A stretch of 64,000 nucleotides of DNA, from assembly GCF_005239225.2 (NCBI RefSeq), contig NC_133284.1:49818697-49882696 (forward strand). Direction: 5' to 3'. The notes below the pieces were generated by a model. It saw only the letters and a program-made list of their open reading frames with translations. It was not told the origin of the DNA and did not search any database. The position numbers and the translations under genes were made by a program. This document shows positions 9,983 through 20,639 of the stretch, piece by piece (positions within the stretch are counted from its first letter, which is position 1; every line of letters starts with the position of its first letter). Origin of the DNA: Populus alba (lineage: Eukaryota > Streptophyta > Magnoliopsida > Malpighiales > Salicaceae).

Positions 9983-10756
9983 TTATTGTTCTGAAGAATG
10001 GCACTTACTTGTTCGGCTAAAAAGGCTTTCTTTTTTCACATTCAGTTTTCTCTTCACAGTGCACAGATCTTTCAAAAATTTAGCATAGGAAGGAACCTGT
10101 TTAATAGCATCCAACAAAGGTATATTGATCCTTACCTGTTTGAAAATTTCAAAGATTTCAGAGTTGTGATTGACTTTCCTTTGTTTGGTCATGGCATGAG
10201 GAAATGGAAGTGCTGGCGGGGAATCAGCCTTTTCTTTGCAATGTTCAGGTTCAACCCCTTCCTTACCCTCAGAGATATACTCATCATCTTTCTCACAAGG
10301 TTCAAGAATGGGTTTTTCAATAACCTTACCACTACGAAGAGTGATGACTGATTTGACTTGATCCATGTGTTGGCTTCCAGAACTACTTGCATTTGCATTG
10401 TATTGCCCCTTTGGATTTTGCTGTGGTTGAGAAGGAAACTTACCTTTCTCTTGGAAACTGAGAGCAGATGTTAATTTTGCAAGAGCATCTTTAAAATCGG
10501 TCATGCTTTGAGCAAGTTGAGTATTGATTGTCTCCTGCTTTTCAATGAATGCATGCAATGTTTCCTCAAAATTTCTTCTAGGAGGTGGAGCATAAGGAGG
10601 TGCATATCCATGAGAATTTTGGAAATTATGGTGTGCTTGAAACGGTGGATGTGAAGTTTGTGCATTGTTGCTATCACTCTTCCAACTAAAATTTGGGTGA
10701 TTTCTCCAACCAGGGTTATATGTTTGTGAGTATGGGTTATGGTTGGGGTCTTTTGG
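9983..10756 (-). pseudogene. Gag-protease linker of element B
   Basis: Continues Gag in a second frame after a one-base insertion near 10757. It has IEKQETINTQLAQSMTDF, a low-complexity Gln/Asn/Ser stretch, and DAIKQVPSYAKFLKDL just before the protease. A further shift near 10020 ends it. Element A has lost most of this segment by deletion. Confidence 0.7.
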
Positions 10757-11706
10757 AAACTGTTTAAAGCATGGGCTTGTTCATGGAGGCATTCCTTGAA
10801 AGAAGGCAAAGTTGGACAATCATTGGTTGCATGCTCATTTGTTTCACAGATTTGACACACAATGTCTTGAACAGATTTTAATTGACCACTCTTTTTTAAT
10901 TCTAGTGCCTCGACTTTTCTAGCTAAAGATGCAAACTTGGCTTGGAGGTCATGATCTTCCCTAAGGTTGTGCATACCCCCACTAGATGTATGAGGTTGAG
11001 TTTTACCTGGTGCCTCATAAGTACCTGTGGTATCCCAATTTTGAGCATTTTCGGCTAGCAAGTCTAGGTACTCCATTGCTTCATTAGGGTCTTTATCTTC
11101 AAAGGTTCCATTGCACATCAATTCAACCATTTGCCTATCTCTAGGTGTTAAACCTTCATAAAAATGTGAAACCAATCTCCATGTTTCAAAACCATGATGA
11201 GGGCAAGTATTAAGCAAATCTTGATACCTATCCCAACATTGGTAAAATGTTTCTCCTGGTTTTTGAGTGAAAGTGATGATTTGTCTTTTGAAAGAGTTTG
11301 TTCTGTGAGATGGAAAAAACTTCTTTAAAAATTGTTGTTGCATTTCATCCCAAGCATGAATAGATCCTGGTCTCAAATTTTGTAGCCATGTTTTAGCTTT
11401 ATCTTTTAATGAAAAAGGAAAAAGCTTTAATCGAATGGTGTTCATGCTACAATTTGAGTTATTATAGGTATTACAGACCTCCTCAAATTCCCTTAAATGC
11501 AAGTATGGATTTTCTAAGTCTAAGCCATGAAAAGATGGTAAAAGTTGAATAATGCCTGGCTTAAAATTAAAATGAGATGCATCAGGAGGGAAAACTATGC
11601 ATGAGGGTGCACTTGTTCTTGTGGGATTCATGTGGTCTCTAAGTGTTCTCATACGGTTATTCTTATTATTCTCATTATGAAGCGATTGATTATCTTCTTC
11701 GGCCAT
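10757..11706 (-). pseudogene. gag: gag of element B (5' part, in frame)
   Basis: Starts MAEEDNQSLHNENN; the open frame upstream of this is untranslated leader. The capsid-like core is intact (AKTWLQNLRPGSIHAWDEM, FFPSHRTNSFKRQI, GETFYQCWDRYQDLLN). A zinc-knuckle-like CQICETNEHATNDCP follows. An inserted base after HALNSFQ (near 10757) shifts the frame, so full Gag cannot be made. Confidence 0.85.
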
Positions 11707-11914
11707 ATTTTCTGAAAATGATGAAGATACCCTACAAAGTCGACCACTTAATGTACGTGACCAAACTCTCATGCACGTGTAAGAAGAGAATAAAAGGAAG
11801 AAAGGAGAAGAGAAGAAAAAGAAACAAAAGAAAACAAAAGAAACAAAAGTTAAATAAAATGAAAAGTGAAAAGAGAAAATGAAATAAATATTATAATTTA
11901 TACAAGAATTTACC

Positions 11915-11932
11915 TCCCCGGCAACGGCGCCA
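11915..11932 (-). other. Primer-binding site, tRNA-Asp (element B)
   Basis: Plus strand TCCCCGGCAACGGCGCCA, the tRNA-Asp 3' end sequence; six bases separate it from the LTR edge at 11939, as in element A. Confidence 0.9.
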
Positions 11933-11938
11933 AAAACT

Positions 11939-13674
11939 TGACACGACCAAAAGCTTGATGTCTTTTCCCAAGTGCAAGAGTGTCGAAGTAATAAATAACC
12001 CGGCAAGATCGGGGTCGAACCACAGAGAGGTTAATTGTATAAATTATAAACAACAATACAACAACAACAATAATAACAATAACAATAATTATTATTATAA
12101 TACTCAGTACGTGGCGTTGTTACACCTGAGAATGATCCAAAGATCGGGTCACAGGTTTCCAGCCTATATACTGAGTTTATGAAAAGATCAAAGGGATATA
12201 TTACAGAATGTAAATAACAACAACAACAATAATAAAAATAATAGTAGTAGTAGTAGTAGCAATAGAAGAAGATGAAGAAATTAATGAGAACTTTGAGTTG
12301 GAAGATTAATGTAAGGATTAAACAATGATAAAAACGAATGTCAAGGTTAGAGGATCCACTAATGGTACTTCAAACAAGTATAATATAAACTCTTATTACT
12401 CAATTGGAAACCACACATAAAGGAGGTTCCAATCAGATTATAAATTGTTAACATGATTACATTAGTTATCTTATTCGAATAAAGCTAATACTTGTAAATG
12501 TTGGTAGGCGTTCATGATTATAACTTATGTTAACAACAAATCAAGTCCCTTTCATAGCTCAGGTGTCGGTTATACCATACAGTATGGGCTATGAAAGTAC
12601 CAAGTATTTGTTGTGCCAAGTGTTATACAACATAAATCTAGATTAACCATTAACAAGCAAAGTATTAAAAGTGAACAAGATAACAAATATAAAACATGTT
12701 AGTATCCATCGTTAAGGTCCATGTTAAGTTTATATTATACTTATTCTTACACCATTAGTGTGCCCTTTTCACCTTGACATAATTAACTTAGCTAAACATA
12801 ATGAAAGAAAGAAACATAAATAAACAAGATAAGAACATAAATGAGAAAAGAAGTTAAATAAGTAAAAGAAAGGAAATGAAGTGCATAAACTTGATATTAA
12901 TGAAAGCAAGACATAAGCAATACAAAGAAAGAAAGCAAGAGCATGATCTTGATCTGAACACCAAGATGCCTCAATACATGGTAAGTGCCTCCTTTTATAG
13001 GCCAAAATTTGGAACTATTGATTTGTTGACTAATTGATGAGTGGGTGGCCATATCTTGACTAGATAACAATCCTTATCTTCTTGTCTGATCAAGACGTCA
13101 TTGCTAACATCATAATTTGCCCAGAATCCTCAAGAATGTTCTAGTAAATTATCTCAGCTTTCCAACAAAAAAAAGATGAGGTCATTTGGACTTCTAGAAC
13201 TCAAGATATGGGCTGAACACTAAATAGTGTTTGGGCTGCAGGACAGCTTCGGACTTCTTCGTTGTTCCTTCCATTTGGACTTCAAAACGACCTTTTCAAA
13301 TCTTGGGCTCCTCATGAAAGTTGTAGGCCTTTGTCTTACCTTTCCATCCATATAAAGTGGACCTAAATCCGAAATCTAGAGCTCCAGATATGATCCAATT
13401 ACCAAGCAATGTTCCGGTTTGGACTACACCGACATCTCTTTTCTAAGTTTGGCCATCTCTTTGTCCTTTAACTTTCAATGCTTAAACTCATCAATCAATC
13501 CTTTTATTTATGTGATAGTCCTGCATTTAAAATGAGCATTTACCATAAATTAAGGTATCTTATAATATCAAACTTGTTATTATAAAACATGATTTAGTTA
13601 AGGAGTTATTGATACTTCAAGTGCAAAATGATGATATAAAACCTTGATAAACATGCACTTTTAAGTACTAATCA
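11939..13674 (-). repeat. 5' LTR of element B
   Basis: Same 1736-bp sequence as 4062-5797 with few differences; edges TGACAC and CTAATCA on the plus strand. It is followed by the right copy of the AATTT duplication. The short open frame at 12769-13005 is not a gene. Confidence 0.92.
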
Positions 13675-13679
13675 AATTT
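13675..13679. repeat. Target-site duplication, right copy (AATTT)
   Basis: Matches 4057-4061. Removing element B and one AATTT restores the reading direction of the element A polyprotein across the junction. Confidence 0.9.
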
Positions 13680-15549
13680 CAAACCACTTCCAGTGAAACT
13701 AAGATTGATGAATCTGATGATTTGCAAATGGTCTACTTTCAGGAAGAATCAAAGGCATGTAATTAGAGACCATAAATTGAATATTGCCACCATGATCAAT
13801 TGAGTTCATACCTTTAAGTGTTCAACCACCAAAACCTGATTTGAAGTCGTTACCATTTAATCTCAAATACTTATTTTTGGGAGAAAATGAAACTTTTCTA
13901 GTAATAATCTCTTCCAAACTTAATACACATCAAGAAGGTAAGTTATTACAGACTCTGAAAATGCACAAAAATGCATTAGGATGGACCATAGCTGACATAA
14001 AAGGAATTAGCCCTTTGATTTACACACACAGGATTTATTTGGAGGAAAATGCTAAACCCTATAGAGAAATGCAATAAAGGCTTAATCCTAATATGAAAGA
14101 AGTAGTGAAAAATGAAGTCATTAAGCTTCTAGATAATGGAATCATTTATCCTATTTCTGATAGCAAATGGGTAAGTCATACCCAAGTTGTACCCAAAAAG
14201 TCTAGAGTCACTGTGATAACAAATGAGAAAAATGAGTTAATTCCAAGTACGACTATTATTGGTTGGCGCATGTGCATTGACTATAGGAAACTTAATTTAA
14301 TGGCTAGAAAAGATCATTTCCCTTTACCTTTCAAGGATCAAATACTAGAAAGAGTTGCAGGTCATGAATTTTATTGTTTCCTAGATGGCTATTCAGGTTA
14401 CAATCAAATTGAAATTGCATTGGAAGATCAAGAGAAGATTACTTTGACATGTCCATTTGGTACTTTTGCATATCGAAGGATGCCTTTTGGATTATGTAAT
14501 GCACCAGCCACGTTTCAAAGATGCATGCTTAGCATATTCAGTGATATGGTTGAATGTTTTCTTGAGATTTTTATGGATGATTTTTCTATATTTGGTGATT
14601 CATTTGATGATTGTTTAACTAACTTAGAAAAGATTTTGAGCAGGTGTGAAGAGAAGAATCTTGTACTGAATTGGGAAAAATATCACTTTATGGTAACAAA
14701 CGGCATTGTTCTTGGTCACATTGTTTCATCGAAAGGAATTGAGGTTGACAAATCTAAAATCGAGTTAATTACCAACTTACCAACACCAAAATATGTTAAA
14801 GATGTTAGATCATTCTTAGGACATGCTGGTTTTTACAGAAGGTTCATCAAAGATTTTAGTGTAATATCTAAGCCCTTGAGTAACCTTCTAATAAAGGGTA
14901 ATATTTTTGAATGGACTAAACATTGTGAAGATGCCTTTGTTAAACTTAAAAACTTGCTTACTTCTGCTCCTGTCATTCAACCTCCTGATTGGTCATTACC
15001 TTTTGAAATAATGTGTGACGCTAGTGATTATATCATGGGTGTTGTCTTAGGACAAAGAAAAGATAAGAAATCTTATGTGATTTACTATGCAAGTAAAACT
15101 TAAATAGTGCTCAAATGAATTACACCACCACTGAAAAAGAATTACTTGCAGTAGTATTTGCATGTGATAAATTCAGGTCTTATCTTGTTAGCTCACTTGT
15201 TGTTGTTTTTAGTGATCATGTAGCATTGAAATATCTTCTTTCTAAGAAAGATTCTGAGGCTAGATTGGTGCGGTGGATTTTGTTACTTCAAGAATTTGAT
15301 ATCACAATCAAAGACAAGAAAGGCACTGAAAATGTTGTCGCAGATCATTTGTCAAGATTGACAACAGATTCGAAATTTGACATCACACCAATCGATGACT
15401 ACTATCCCGATGAATCTTTACTTTCCATTTCTACAATGCCTTGGTTTTCTAATATTGTTAATTTTCTTGTTTCGAGACAATTGTCAGCTCATTGGAGTAC
15501 CCAAAAAAAAAAAGTTCTTGAATTAAGTGAAGAACTTTTATTAGGATGA
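13680..15549 (+). pseudogene. pol: Reverse transcriptase and RNase H of element A pol
   Basis: The spacer and RT start at about 13841 (HKNALGWTIADIKGISP). RT motifs run in order: CIDYRKLN, LDGYSGYNQI, CPFGTFAYRRMPFGLCNAPA, the catalytic FMDDFS (near 14570), VLGHIVSSKGIEVDK and RSFLGHAGFYRRFIKDFS. RNase H follows with IMCDASDYIMG and TTEKELLAVVFACDKFRSYL. Stops at about 14075 and 15101, plus a frame loss near 15545, break the frame. The catalytic Asp pair is kept but the gene cannot give a full protein. Confidence 0.85.
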
Positions 15550-16690
15550 CCCTTATTTATTCAAATATTGTCCTGGTCAAATATTTCAAAAATGCATTCC
15601 TGACAATGAGGTAAGTAGTGTCATTAAATTTTGTCATTCTAAGGCATGTGAGGATCATTTCTCGTCAAAAAAGACAACTGCAAAAATCTTACAAAGTGGA
15701 TTTTACTAGCCCACCATGTTCAAGGATTCACATGCATTCTGCAAGATTTTTGAAAATTATCAAAAGTTGGGATCTATTTCAAAACGTCACATGATGCCTT
15801 TAAATCATATTCTTGTCATTGAGATCTTTGACTATTGGGGTATAGATTTCATGGGTCCATTTCCTCCATCATTTGGTTTCGTGTACATATTAGTCGCAGT
15901 AGATTATGTTTCAAAATGGATAGAGGCAATTCCAAGTCAAAACAATGATCACAAAATAGTGATAAAGTTTTTGAAAGACAATATTTTGAGTCGAATTGGA
16001 ATCCCTCGAGCCATGATAAGTGATGGTGGAACACATTTCTACAACAAGCCATTTGATTCTTTAATGAAGAAATATGGAATCACACACAAAGTTGCCACCC
16101 CTTATCACCCTCAGACAAGTGGACAAGTAGAGCTTGCTAATAGGAAAGACTGGTGTTTAAGACTTAATGATGCATTTTTTTCTTATCGAACTGCTTATAA
16201 AACATCATTAGCATATCACCTTATAAACTAGTATATGGAAAATCTTGTCACTTGCATGTGGAAATTGAACATAAAGCTTATTGGGCTATTAAAGCTTTCA
16301 ATTCAAACCTTGATGATGCTAATCAGCTGTGAAAATTGCAAATAAATAAGCTTGAGGAAATAAGAAATGATGCATATGACAATTCAAGAATTCATAAAGC
16401 AAGAATCAAAGAGTTTCATGATAAGAAAATATTGAGAAAAACATTCAATGTTGATCAAAAAGTCTTGCTTTATAATTCTCGACTCCATTTATTTCCTAGA
16501 AAACTAAGATCAAGATAGAGCGGTCCTTTTATTGTGAAACATGTGTATCCATATGGGACCTGTGATATCGAGAATCCAAAGAATGGCAACATTTTCAAGG
16601 TAAATGGGCATCGATTGAAAGTTTATTTTGACAATTTTTCAGTTGAAAATAACTCTATTGAATTGGGTGATCCTGTATATAAAGATTGAT
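15550..16690 (+). pseudogene. pol: Integrase of element A pol
   Basis: The core domain at 15716-16231 shows the D,D,E residues in [18 protein letters not shown] and SGQVELANR. The upstream zinc finger has lost cysteines (CKIFENYQK, where element B has CKTCENCQK) and has a stop before [10 protein letters not shown]. The C-terminal part (VLLYNSRLHLFPRKLRSR) is in a separate frame with further stops. Confidence 0.8.
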
Positions 16691-16830
16691 TTTTTTTCTC
16701 ACATTGTTTTGTGTTTTGTTTTGGTGTAACTTTTGTTTTGATAGTCTCTCTCTTACTCAAGTTAAATGGCAGATAACGGTACTCCGTGACTTAAGTCGGT
16801 TCTTTCAGTTTCCCATAATAACTGATGTCT

Positions 16831-16840
16831 GTATATATTT
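16831..16840 (+). promoter_or_regulatory. TATA-like box before the cysteine-finger pseudogene in element A
   Basis: GTATATATTT, same sequence and spacing (about 60 bases) as in element B at 8565-8574. Confidence 0.35.
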
Positions 16841-16899
16841 GTACAATTCTCTGCTCTTTCTCCCTTCTTTGAATTTTTTTTCCCAATTCTCATTTGAAA

Positions 16900-17448
16900 A
16901 TGGACACCACTCTTGAAAAATTGAAAATGTATTTTCCCGCTTTGCCTCCAAATGCGATTACAAAAAATTACCATGCTAGGTGTGCAAGATTGAGGTTGTT
17001 AATGAATCATTAAATTCCTGAAGATATTCGCTAGCTAATTAAAGCAAAGGTCCGATTATCAGGTGAGTCCTCCAATTCTTTCGTTTCACACATGCCTGGA
17101 ACAGGTAAAAGCACTTTTGCAAAGAAACGTCGTGCAAAACGACTAAAAGTCTGTCACAGATGTGCCAGATGGACTTGTAATGCGACATGTCGTTATTTAA
17201 TAATGGTATCTGTAAACCGTGAAGATAAAATACAATTAATTAAGGATGGCCTGAGTAAGGGGTCATTAGATAATCTTTTGTTGACCCTTGAGACGCATCC
17301 TAGTGGAGATGTGCATCGTGCAATTCATGATTTATGGCCACAATTCCATAAAGAACATGCTCGACTTAGTCTTGGGAATCTGACTAAAAAAGACCCTGTT
17401 TGCCAGTTTTTAAGAAAACTGGATGGGAAGCCTATCCCCGACCTATAG
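16900..17448 (+). pseudogene. Cysteine-finger cargo ORF of element A, with stop codons
   Basis: Colinear and 183 codons long including the stop, as in element B. In-frame stops occur around 17012 and 17033-17037, in the N-terminal half. The second half, from MPGTGKSTFAKKRRAKRLK through the CHRCARWTCNATC cluster to the C terminus, is open (17092-17448) and closely matches the B copy, differing at only a few residues. Confidence 0.7.
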
Positions 17449-17627
17449 AGGGCGTTTAAGTTGTTCTTGGACATAAAACCAAGGGAAGATGTGAGCCACA
17501 ATCACAACTACCTGTACATACACATGCTTTTTCAAAATAAATAATTAATAAAAAGAGAGAGAGTGTGTGTGTGTGAGACTACAGCTAGCCTAGATATAGG
17601 TGGTATGATTGCATTTTCAATTTCTCA

Positions 17628-17637
17628 TCTATAAATT
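17628..17637 (+). promoter_or_regulatory. TATA-like box before the LOG remnant in element A
   Basis: TCTATAAATT, as in element B, about 65 bases before the ATG. Confidence 0.35.
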
Positions 17638-17701
17638 CTTCTCTTCCTTCCCTTCATTTCTACCCAACCCATACATTCATCAAATATAGAAGTGTGTAAA
17701 A

Positions 17702-17761
17702 ATGGCAGGTTCCTTAAGTCATCACATAAGAAATATTTGTGTTTTCGGTGGATCTAGTCCT
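17702..17761 (+). pseudogene. LOG: LOG remnant: first 20 codons only
   Basis: MAGSLSHHIRNICVFGGSSP matches the start of the LOG copy in element B, with the same leader before it. After GGATCTAGTCC the sequence jumps to the region equivalent to about 6650 of element B (ATACTCATTTAACAAGTATT), so about 1 kb with the rest of LOG has been lost. Confidence 0.85.
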
Positions 17762-17971
17762 AGGATACTCATTTAACAAGTATTCTTAAACCTTCATTTT
17801 CACACACACACGTTAACATATGATTATGGGTTGCACATTGGATTATTACATTATGTTCTTTTGTTAAAGGTAACAACTAAGGGAAAGGGATAGTATATAA
17901 TTTGCAAAAAAAAAAAATTGATAATATTGATGATAATAAAAACGTAGATAAGTTTGGTTTTGTAGTCTCCC

Positions 17972-18224
17972 TAACCTAAGCAATTAAGCCCGAAGGGGTG
18001 TTTTAACACCTAATACCCTAAAGTCAACTGACTTGGGAGCTATTGGCCCAAAGCTTGTTACATGGGTTAAGGAGAAAAGCTTAAGGGAATCAAACATTGT
18101 ACTATCTACATATCAGTATCTGCAACCCGAGTTACTAAGCTCGTAGGGGTGTCTCAACACCTAATGCCCTAAGACCAACTGGTCTGGGAATCATTAGCCG
18201 AAAACTTGTTACATGGGTTAAAGA
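17972..18224 (+). repeat. Paired hairpin repeats of element A
   Basis: Copies at about 17972-18075 and 18121-18224, homologous to 6165-6412 of element B. The stems GGTGTTTTAACACC and GGTGTCTCAACACC are kept. Confidence 0.7.
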
Positions 18225-18551
18225 TGCATTGTGTTGTATGTGTATATAAATAATAAAAAAAAGAAAAAGAAAAAAATATATAAATAATAATCTCAACCCA
18301 AGGAAGTTAACCTTAACATTAGAATATAATATTGTTTTCTTCCAACAAAAGCCCCATCATCTATGTTTTCATACATTGAGCAAATAAAAAGAAGGTTATT
18401 AATATCTTGTTTAAGATATATGAAGCAGGAATATAAATTTAATGAGTTTGTTTATCTGGATAGATTAATGGAAGTTGAATGATGAATGCCTTGCTTTGTG
18501 GAACTTGCAAATTGTTTTTCTATTTTAACACTTTCATTACTAGGGACTAGT

Positions 18552-18571
18552 AATAAGCTGGTTGAGGGGTG
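18552..18571 (+). other. Polypurine tract of element A
   Basis: AATAAGCTGGTTGAGGGGTG immediately before TGATTAG of the 3' LTR; one purine substitution relative to element B. Confidence 0.7.
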
Positions 18572-20152
18572 TGATTAGTACTTAAAAGTGCATTTTTATC
18601 AAGGTTTTATATCATTATTTTTCACTTGAAGTATCAATAACTCCTTAACTAAATCATATTTTATAATAACATACCTAATAATATAAGATACCTTTAATTT
18701 ATGGTAAATGTGCATCTTAAATACAGGCCTATCACATAAATGAAAGGATTGATTGATGAGTTCAAGTATTGAAATTGAAAGGACAAAGAGATGGCCAAAC
18801 TTAGAAAAGAGATGTTGGTGCAGTCCAAACTGAAATACTGTTCGGTAATTGGGTCATATCTTGAGTTCTAGATGTCCAAATGATCTCAATTTTTCACAGA
18901 TTCGGTAAGACATAGGCCTATAACTTTCATGTGGAGTCCAAGATTTAAAAAGGTCGTTTTCAAGTCCAAATTATAGCAACAACAGATAAGTCTGAATCTA
19001 TCCTGCAGCCCATACACTGTTCAGTAATCAACCCATATCTCGAGTTCTAGAAGTCCAAATGACCTCAATTTTTTTTACGGAAAAGATAAGACAATTTCCT
19101 AGAACTTTCATGAGTACAGGTGGTTCTAGTTCTGATGTTAGCAATGACGTTTTATTCAGACAAGAAGATAAGGATTTTCACAAAGTCAAGAGTTGGCCAC
19201 CTACTCAACAATTAGTCATCAAATCAATAGTTCCAAATTTTGGCATATAAAAGGAGGCATTTGCCATACATTTAGGCATGTTGGTGTTCAGATCAAGATC
19301 ATACTCTTGCTCTCTTTCTTTGTATTTTGTAATGTTTAAGTTTTATTTGATGTTATATTAATCTCTTGTTTATGTTTTTCATTTCCTTTCCTTTATTTAT
19401 ATAATTATGTTCTTATCTTGTTTATTTATGTTTCTTTGTTTCATTATGTTTAGCTAAATCTATTATGTCAATGTGAAAAGGTTACACTAATGGTGTAAGA
19501 ATAAGTATAGTATAAACTCAACATGGACTTTAATGCTTGATACTAACATGTTTTATATTTATTATCTTGCTCACTCTTAATACCTTACTTGTTAAATGGT
19601 TAATCTAGATTTGTGTTGAGCAACCCTTGATACAACAAATGCTTGACACTTTCATAGCCCAACCATATGGTATAACCTATACCTGTGCTATGAAAGGAAC
19701 TTGATTTGTTGTTAACATAAGTTATCACCATGAATACCTGATAATATTTACAAGTATTGGCATTACTCGAACAAGATAATTAATGTAATCATGTTAACAA
19801 TTATAATCTAATTGGAACCTCCTTTGTGTGTAGTTTCTAGTTGAGTAATAAGAGTTTATATTATACTTGTTTAAAGTATCATTAGTGGATTCTCTAACCT
19901 TGACATTTGTTTTTATTATTGTTTAATCCTCACATTAATCTTACATCTCAAAGTCCTCTTTATTATTATTATTACCATTATTAATATCATTACTACTATT
20001 ATTGTTATTATTATTGTTGTTGTATTGTTGTTATTTATAATTTATAATTTATATAGTTAATCTCTTTATAGTTCGACCCTAATCTTATCAGATTATTTAT
20101 TACTTCAACATTACTATACTTAAAAGAAAATATCAATTTTTTCATCGTGTCA
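18572..20152 (+). repeat. 3' LTR of element A
   Basis: Starts TGATTAGTACTTAAAAGTG and ends ATCGTGTCA. It is clearly diverged from the 5' copy by many substitutions and microsatellite changes, so element A is much older than B. Confidence 0.9.
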
Positions 20153-20161
20153 TATTACATT

Positions 20162-20625
20162 AATCAGGAGATTGCAGTTGCAATTTCTTCTTGAAGACTC
20201 CTCTGGGACACATACAACATCCATTATAAAGTGGAAGCCAGTTGTCCATCCATATGTAAAGCTGTGCTCCATTTCCCACTCTGCGGGACATTGTTCATCA
20301 TTAAACCTGCCCTTCACCATATATATGCCACTTCAGGCAAAGCTTAGACATTGACCAAATTTAGCATCCATGAAAGAGCTATTTGAGAATAACAAACTTT
20401 CAGAATTTCAGCCACCAAAGAATTTTCATCCTACAATAACCTCCAACCATGTTTTTTGAGGATTGCTTGATTGAAAGCATTGAAATTCCTGAAACCCAAC
20501 ACTCCTATGCTCTTTGATGCACAAAGCTTTTCCCAAGCTACCCCATTATTTTCTATTGTCTTACTATTTATCCCCTCCGGAAATGGCTTGAAAGCATGTC
20601 TATCTCAGAAAAAAGACCGTGTGCC
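20162..20625 (-). mobile_element. LINE relic (3' part of a non-LTR reverse transcriptase)
   Basis: The minus strand translates, with stops, to VAWEKLCASKSIGVLGFRNF followed by NAFNQAILKKHGWRLL, the conserved segment after the RT domain of plant L1-type LINEs. It then shows diverged W-x-x-G blocks. Several in-frame stops make it dead. It begins about 10 bases beyond the right edge of element A. Confidence 0.65.
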
Positions 20626-20639
20626 TTAACTTGTTCTAG

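Larger units (their letters stand above)
4062..13674 (-). mobile_element. Element B: young Athila-type element nested in A, with a cargo block
   Basis: A 9.6-kb element on the minus strand. It runs 5' LTR (11939-13674), tRNA-Asp primer site, gag, protease, collapsed pol, cysteine-finger ORF, LOG copy, hairpin repeats, polypurine tract, 3' LTR (4062-5797). The LTRs are equal in length, with about a dozen differences by eye, and the AATTT duplication is perfect, so the insertion is recent. Gag is frameshifted and most of RT, RNase H and the integrase core are deleted. The copy could therefore only have moved with proteins supplied in trans, unless the damage came after insertion. Confidence 0.92.
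521..20152 (+). mobile_element. Element A: Athila-type Ty3/gypsy LTR retrotransposon, interrupted by element B
   Basis: It runs 5' LTR, tRNA-Asp primer site, gag, protease, [element B], reverse transcriptase, RNase H, integrase, cargo block, polypurine tract, 3' LTR. The gag and protease sequences, the FMDD catalytic motif of the RT and the tRNA-Asp primer site all point to the Athila lineage. Every ORF is broken by frameshifts, stops or deletions. The two LTRs are visibly diverged, so this is an old, dead copy. No matching target-site duplication was found: CACTG lies on the left and TATTA on the right, so the flanks have been rearranged or have decayed. Confidence 0.9.

Noticed and set aside
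11915..11932. tRNA-Asp gene
   Set aside because: Only the 18-base 3' end is present, exactly at the primer-site position beside an LTR; no cloverleaf.
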